Positions 57,875 through 64,000 of a stretch of DNA of 64,000 nt are shown piece by piece. This DNA comes from Gonocerus acuteangulatus. Taxonomy: Eukaryota > Arthropoda > Insecta > Hemiptera > Coreidae. Every line of letters starts with the position of its first letter. The stretch's first letter is position 1. The DNA is taken from the NCBI GenBank assembly GCA_946811695.1, contig OX328127.1, forward strand, positions 48,087,783 through 48,151,782, in the 5' to 3' direction. The notes beneath the pieces are model-generated. The model did not search any database, was not told the origin of the DNA, and saw nothing but the letters and a program-made list of their open reading frames with translations. The position numbers were made by a program, and so were the translations under genes.

Positions 57875-59829
57875 CAGAGATGGGCATAATTTTATATATA
57901 AATAAAGATACGAATTTATTCGTACTTGATATATTTGTAAATACGATTATAAATAAATTCGTATTCATAAGTGTGAATACGAATTTATTTGTATTCACAT
58001 ATATTAAATATAAAAATAGAAATAAAATTTTATTAGAAAATTTTCCTGCGAATACAAATAAATTCACAGAAAAAATTGTAAATATTCACAAAAAATGTGA
58101 ATATTCACAAAAAATGTGAATATTCACAAAAAATCAAGTTACAAAAATATTCAAATTAAAATAAATGAATAAAAATGTATTCACATTATAATTTGTGAAT
58201 AAAAATTTATTCACAAAAAAAATCGCAAATAAATTATGAATTTTTTTCGAATTAACGATAAGATCATATTACGAAAGTTATTTTCAGGTGTTTTTTTTTT
58301 TGTTTTTTTTGTGTCGGTTAACGTCTAGTTGATTGAAGGTGGTATTATTTTAATAAAGTTTTACATCATGTTGGTGATCCAAACAGCAATAATATGATAT
58401 TACATTATTAGATTAGTTGTCTGTAGAGGTATTAATGTAGTCATGTTGTCTTTGATATAATTATTTGTATGTTCTTTGTTATTTGTCAGGTCAATGATGC
58501 CGAATCAACATCACAAAGTGGCTGTGATTATATTTTCTTTATTTAAATATCATTGTATAGTTGTGTGTCTAAGGTGGTATTAGAATGAATATTGAAGATG
58601 GTATTAGGATGGATGTAAAACGTAGCCCACCCAATCCTTCCCAATACCACCTTCTATATCCTTCCTAATTCCACCAGGTCTGGCCGCAAGTTTCTTCAAA
58701 ATTAAAACAAAAAATCACCTTAAAATAACTTTCGTAATTTCATGTTATCGTTAATTCGAAAAAATTCATAATTTTTTGGGAATAAATTTTTATTCACAAA
58801 TTCTAATGTGAATTTATTTTTATTCATATATTTTAATGTGAATATTTTTTTAATCACTTGATTATTTGTGAATATTCACATTTCTTATGAATATTTACAT
58901 TTGTTTTTCTGTAAATGTATTTGTATTCGCAGGAAAATTTGCGAATAAAATTGTATTTGTATTTTAGCGCGGTTCCTCCCTCCCTTCATAGGGAGGAACC
59001 CCGCTTATAAGGTTGATCACATGAAACAATCCGTAAGTGCTGCCTAGAAAATTTTGCGTTTCAGAACCCCTAGAGACCGAAAATAACGGTGGTTCAAATT
59101 TGTATATATATATATAAGAAAATGTAACAAAACTGAAAACGTAAGTATTCTCCGTGTAGAGTCAGACATCTGTCCGGGTCGAGGTAGTAGGCAGGCTTCA
59201 GGTAGGCTTTTATAGCACTTCATAAATCAAGATACATCCTAGGGCTGCTGACTTTACCTGTAGGAAGTCATGCAGTCAAACGCTATATTAGAAATATAAT
59301 TATATTTTGTGGTTGTATGTGGCCGTAGTACATTAAAAAATAACACTACTTTCTCATTTTCTTGTACAATTTTATTTTGTTTAATTGCATTTAAAAGTAA
59401 AATGGATATGTTAGTAATGCAAGTTAAGTAAATTAGAAACATATTCGTAGTAGAGTCTTCGTAGACCGAAACTTGGGACGGCGGAAAGAGTAATTTCCGC
59501 TTAGGATAGTTTCATCCCTAGCCGACAAACTTGTTTTTGTTTTTCGTGTTTTTTTTTTTTTTAATTTTTGTTTACATTAGGAATGATCTAAACAAAGTAA
59601 TAACTGTTTCTATTCTAAGTGTACAAAATGACACTAGGAATATGAATGGAACCGCGCTAAAATAACGCAGTTCCTGCGAGTCGGACTTTTTTATATTTAA
59701 TATATGTGATTACAAATAAATTTGTTTTCACACTTATGAATACGAATTTATTTATATCCGTATTTACAAATATATTAAGTACGAATAAATTCGTATTTTT
59801 TTTTATAAATAAAATTATGCCCATCTCTG
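57875..59829. mobile_element. hAT-like foldback element
   Basis: Terminal inverted repeats start CAGAGATGGGCATAATTTTA and the 8-bp duplication CGGTGAGG flanks the element (57867-57874 and 59830-59837). Both are typical of hAT transposons. The arms are very long (about 57875-58290 and 58700-59829 minus the insertion). They consist of reiterated ACGAATTTATTCGTA and TGTGAATATTCACA units. The ~400-bp centre has no transposase; AAGGTGGTATTA motifs repeat there. A family-1 Helentron-like copy interrupts the right arm. Confidence 0.85.
58966..59690 (+). mobile_element. Short family-1 Helentron-like copy inside the hAT arm
   Basis: The 5' ~150 bp are well conserved (AGCGCGGTTCCTCCC, hairpin, GGTTGATCACATGAAAC, CCCTAGAGACCGAAAATAAC, short (TA)8). 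The 3' end is also conserved (GGAACCGCGCTAAAATAACG, TGCGAGTCGGACTTTTTT). The ~440 bp between (59120-59560) match no other copy. The opposite hAT arm gives the empty site, a run of T next to ATATTTAATATATGTG, showing insertion in a T-tract without duplication. Confidence 0.82.
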
Positions 59830-59961
59830 CGGTGAGGTAACCGCCTTTTTGTAATTTCTTGCCACATTTATTCCAGAAAGGTAAGAAAGCGATGGGAGGG
59901 CCTTGTATTCTCTAATTGTACTCGCTCGTGACAAATCCTGCTCAAAGTTCAAAGGTCTGCG

Positions 59962-60112
59962 CACAGCCGGCTAAAATTACCTTTTAGGCGAACCAAGTTC
60001 ATATAAAATATTTTACAAATTTCTCACTAAATATTGTCTAGTATTAGTTAAAAGAAGGGAAAATGTAAATATTTACTTTTTTGGATCGTCAAAGGCCGAC
60101 AGAGGGGATTAT
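59962..60112 (+). mobile_element. Transib-like terminus
   Basis: CACAGCC (59962-59968), 23 nt, ACCAAGTTC (59992-60000), followed by ~110 bp homologous to 14760-14870. No partner end found. It lies shortly after the right flank of the hAT-like element. Confidence 0.45.
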
Positions 60113-60185
60113 TTTTGTATTCTTTTTATATCTGTTTTCTCGGCCTCTCATCCCTTTAATATCCAACAATAACAACCCAATTGTT

Positions 60186-60272
60186 TCATCATATGTTAGA
60201 AATGAAACAATATTCACGGTGCTAATGGCCCTAGGAGTCGATGCACCCCAAAAAAAAAAAAAAAAAAAAAAA
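60186..60272 (+). mobile_element. 5'-truncated SINE with 18-bp duplication
   Basis: The tail CGGTGCTAATGGCCCTAGG then AGTCGATGCACCCC and poly(A) ~25. Flanking duplications AATAACAACCCAATTGTT (60168-60185) and AATAACAACCCAATCGTT (60273-60290) differ at one base. A clear case of LINE-type insertion of only the SINE 3' end. Confidence 0.82.
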
Positions 60273-60319
60273 AATAACAACCCAATCGTTCAGTTAACTG
60301 TTTTAATACGTTGATATAT

Positions 60320-61839
60320 TTTGGTAATTCAGTTATTGTAAATTAAGTCTTATAAGTTTTATAAAGATAAATTTTATTCCTATATATCAAATTAACTGTT
60401 ATTCTTAAGGGAGGAATATTCCAGAATGAAGGGTTATTTATTTTATTGTTTTTTTTTTGTTTTTTTTTTAATTTCATTACAAATAAACTTTACTGATGTG
60501 AACTACTTCAAACGTAACATTTGTCAAAACTATGATATATTCAACATGGAGTCGGAATAAATTAACAAAAAAAATAGGAGTGTTCCGTTGGACAAATGAA
60601 TATTCCGTGAGAAATACCGACTTACGGAACCAAAAGAAATTGTAGTTTCCGGTCAATCTTTTATATATCTTTCCGGGTGCCATTTATGTATAAACATCCA
60701 GATTTTTAAAAAGAAAATATCTGGCGCTTTTCAGGAGGCGGACGTGTGTTTTTTGACGCCTGGTATATATAAATATATATATTTATTGTTGAAATGTAAT
60801 GTGTTGATGTTTATTGGAGATGAGTGGTTTGAGGAAGCAATAGAGAGGTGATGATAGAGTCAGGGATTAGTTTCTGCTCCGATGATCCCTGGAACCTGTT
60901 GAAGCGAGAGGCAGCACCCACCCCCGTACTTCCTACAGCGGGGGTCACTCCATTCATGTGAGTCGTATCTCATGTCAAAAATCCCTCCTCATACAAACCA
61001 TTTAGCTTATTTAGAACCCTAAACTACCACTTTTCCATGTTAACCTTTTTCCATAATCCTGAACACAATATAAAAAAAAAAAGTTCCGTTGTTGAAAGAT
61101 ACTTGCCGACGCGTAAAATAAAAGAGAATATTTATATAATAAAAAAATGGGAAACACGCCTATAATAAGAAAACATTTCGGTGCTAATGACCCAGATGGT
61201 GCGACTCACAGTGGTACCGAGATGAAAAAAACCACAAAATCGAAGTTGTTCAATCGTATCAATAATCCAGTTAGTAACTGAATGCAAACTGATAACTTGA
61301 CTGGCATAATCAGAGGCGAGGGACAATATATAGAAATCACATTAGAAATTTTGAAACAATCTAGACTGATCGAAACTCTCTAAACACAATTAAATCCCCA
61401 AAATAAGTTATAATGTAATGGACTGGAAATTGGAAAATTGATATTGCACATTTCTTTTTCTTTTTTTTATTATCAGTTTCTCAGTTAAATTTTTAGCATA
61501 ATTGTATATACGAAAATAGTCTAAGTTGTAAACACGAAGTATGTTCCTCCTTTTTTATTACGAAAAAGTCAGGAAATTTAGAATAGCTTTCTTTTGGTTA
61601 GATTCACATACTTAAATGCATTCATTTTTACATTTACTCCCAACTAGTCTTATAGTAAATTTACTCATATTTCTATTGGTTTCTCTTCATTTCTTTTAGA
61701 ACCACCTGACATGGAGCTGCAACGATTATTATTCTAAAAACCATGTTCGTCTCGAAAAAACATTACAACGTTTTCTCTCTTATGTGTGAGAATTCGGAAA
61801 ATCCCCTCCCACAATATGGCTAGACATTTACGGGACACC

Positions 61840-61845
<6 letters not shown>
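60320..61845. other. No gene recognised; SINE-tail scrap at 61.18 kb
   Basis: AT-rich. TCGGTGCTAATGACCCAGAT then GGTGCGACTC at ~61178-61208 is a fragment of the shared SINE tail without poly(A). Nothing else is recognised. Confidence 0.45.

Positions 61846-61848
<3 letters not shown>

Positions 61849-61894
<46 letters not shown>
61849..61894. repeat. (TA)n microsatellite
   Basis: TGTGTGTG followed by ~44 bp of TA; no element ends are recognised nearby. Confidence 0.95.
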
Positions 61895-61898
<4 letters not shown>

Positions 61899-61899
61899 A

Positions 61900-62532
61900 T
61901 GTAAACAGGTACTGGCTACTCGCAACGTTGCTTATCTTCGCTGATTTAAGGGAAGAACCAGTGTTTTCAACATGGCTATAGCCGGTGTCCTTTAAGTTAT
62001 ATTACTACAAGTCAATACTTAGAATATTGATAAGATCTTACATTTTAGATTTGAAAAGAGTCACAACACTGTTGTCTATAGATGTCGACAACTGTCTAAA
62101 ATGACTGTCGGAAGAGAGAAATCGAAAAACCATCCGAACGACAAATTCTCGATCTACGACTGCAGTAAAACTGCAGAGGCAGGCTAGTAAAAGTCTAAAT
62201 GACCCTGTAAGAGGGGGGAGATTTACAGTCATAAATCTGTTTAGTTACTCACAGGAGCATTGAGCTTTATTTTACAACCTTGTGAGTCTAGTTATGGAGG
62301 GGCAGTGCTTCTCAAAACTGTTAAACCTTGAATACATTTGCACTCACATTGACGGGTCTTTAAGTTTATTGAAGCCTTGAAGGTAATTGCAAGTCTTCGA
62401 TGCGACGATTCTATTTTCTCTTCTAAATAGTTCAGATGATGTTCTTTCCCAAGGCCCTTTAATTGCACAAGCCTGCTTAAATTGAGGGATGATTTAGCAT
62501 GAAATATTTTGAAGAGTATAATATTAATATTA

Positions 62533-62535
<3 letters not shown>
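61900..62535. other. No gene recognised
   Basis: Moderate composition, with short frames on the minus strand (62038-62232) that resemble nothing known. Confidence 0.35.

Positions 62536-62540
<5 letters not shown>

Positions 62541-62584
<44 letters not shown>
62541..62584. repeat. (TA)n microsatellite
   Basis: About 44 bp of TA preceded by CACACACATA. No recognised element ends. Confidence 0.95.
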
Positions 62585-62588
<4 letters not shown>

Positions 62589-62776
62589 TTTAATAAAGGC
62601 CTTATAGTTCACAAAATTGCTTGAAAACTCCATTTTATTCATGTCGACTAGTTTCTGGCAAACTTGGCCTCTCTTCACAGCCACACTTTTGTTATACATA
62701 GTAGTCGTCATCTAATAAATTAGTCCAAACAAAAAAAAACACAAAATACATTAAAAGTTTTTTTTTAAAATCTTAA

Positions 62777-62827
62777 GGGAACAATCACCAGCCGAGTACG
62801 AGACCAGCCATGGCTGGTGATTGTCCC
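62777..62827. other. Near-perfect 16-bp-arm hairpin
   Basis: GGGAACAATCACCAGCC (62777-62793) pairs with GGCTGGTGATTGTCCC (62812-62827), with one unpaired A. The 18-nt loop itself contains GACCAGCCAT. It may be a solo palindromic end of a DNA transposon. Confidence 0.7.
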
Positions 62828-62829
62828 TT

Positions 62830-64000
62830 TCACTACACTACATTTCGTCTATTCTCTACACATATTTTTGGAACGTAGTGATTTTGGCCTAAATTACATC
62901 CCCTTTATGTGGTACGATTTAGCTGGTTAACGAAATCGTCTAATCGTATGTTATGGGAATGCTATATAACAAGTTTCGGGATCAAGAGCAGATATTCTCT
63001 TTAAATCGTATTCTACACAAGGAACAACACAGAATACGTTTTGCATTAGTTTTGTTTTCTTAATTAACTTGTATTTTTTCATCGTCCTTTGCGTTTGCGA
63101 AGAAATTTTATAAGAAGTAATTATAATTAACAAGACATCCCACTGTGTTACAGCGCAATATGACTTTGCCACTAATTAAAGGACCGCTGAAAATTAATAC
63201 AAAGTTATACAATCACATAAAAAGAGCTTTAAAAAAAAATACATATGGACAAAGAAATGCGAAAAAAATCTACAATTTTCATTTGTTATTACACTTATGA
63301 AGTTTTTATTTTTAATTGTATCATACTTTCCTTTGTTTTTACACATTTAAAATAGTTTAGAGTACATTTATAACTTAACTTTTAATGGCAAATTTAAATT
63401 TTAGGTTCTATACTTTTAATGGTCTGTCTCAATTTTGCATGCATGCTGAATATTAATAGAGCAAAGTACCTGTTGTTGAAATATCCAAAATGTCTTTATT
63501 TATAAATTCAGCGACTTCACAAAAACATTGCCAAAACATTTACACTATTGACCCCTATAAGGTCAAAAGGCCACCTGTAGATTAGATAAAATGAATTTGT
63601 CGGTATATTCCTCTAGAGGTTTGCTGACACATGAAGTCCTTAGTGACTTGAGTGGAGAATGCAGTTCTGTGGGTAGACATATATGTTTAAGACATGAGTC
63701 GCAAATTCGCTCTTGATTCCGCGGACGTGATGCATCTAGACGTTCCAATCAACCTGTTATCTCCTGGAATATTTATCAACCCGAGCCGTGATCCGATTCT
63801 ATGCACATCACCTGTCCCGTTGTGAAATAGACTCAGTGAGGCTGTCACTGCGGATATCACTTAATAATTTACATATTTTGGCGGTCTTGTCGATTCAAGT
63901 ACGTGCCACTATCAATTACACTAATGGAACTCGCTCAGAAATAGTTGATACGCTTAAATGTTTCAATATTAATTGAAACGTTTGACAGTTTATTCATTTA
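62830..64000. other. No gene recognised
   Basis: AT-rich to ~63540, more balanced at 63550-63960. Two opposed ~60-codon frames (63563-63748 minus and 63788-63976 plus) resemble nothing known. Confidence 0.4.

Overview
This window is eukaryotic and almost certainly from an invertebrate animal, most plausibly an arthropod. It is AT-rich, carries long (TA)n arrays and poly(A)/poly(T) tracts, and is packed with decayed transposable elements. No intact host gene can be recognised. The arthropod lean rests on memory of a repeated 'uncharacterised protein' family seen at 17.2-17.7 kb and on the general style of the repeats, so treat it as an inference. There are no rRNA genes, true tRNA genes, CRISPR arrays or bacterial operons.

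The backbone is two related families that look like non-autonomous Helentron/INE-1-type rolling-circle elements. Family 1 starts with a GC-rich hairpin (AGCGCGGTTCC...), reaches a (TA)n array about 120-140 bp in, and ends in GGAACCGCGCT...CCTGCGAGTCGGACTTTT, so the same 11-mer lies inverted near both ends. Copies or pieces lie near 12.4, 20-22.4, 22.4, 25-27, 30, 33.1, 36.4, 38.2-40.3, 42.1, 42.8-44.2 and 59 kb. Family 2 (1-0.93, 9.05-9.5, 47.3-48.4 and 51.0 kb) has the same layout and a related 3' end (CCTGCGTGACGGACTTTT), but a body of about 140-bp tandem modules.

Other elements: (i) Penelope-like elements at 9.89-10.45 and 27.08-29.48 kb, both with inverted arms, 14-bp target duplications and hammerhead-ribozyme-like cores, plus a third smaller unit at 39.64-39.96 kb; (ii) a Transib-like element at 14.12-15.55 kb whose ends look like 23-spacer recombination signals; (iii) a hAT-like foldback element at 57.88-59.83 kb with an 8-bp duplication; (iv) Tc1, mariner and PIF/Harbinger remnants; (v) non-LTR retrotransposon fragments at 7.2, 12.7, 23.2 and 57.6 kb; (vi) two tRNA-derived SINE groups with a common 3' tail.

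Nesting gives a relative order of events. A Tc1-like transposase gene was split by a family-1 element (25-27 kb), with the Penelope-like element landing beside it; the two Tc1 halves now lie about 4.5 kb apart. A SINE was split by the Transib-like element. A family-1 element sits inside one arm of the hAT-like element. Another family-1 copy (38.2-40.3 kb) holds a Penelope-like unit and a SINE. The clearest non-element coding candidates are short, unidentified, exon-like frames near 5.2, 33.3 and 52.3 kb.
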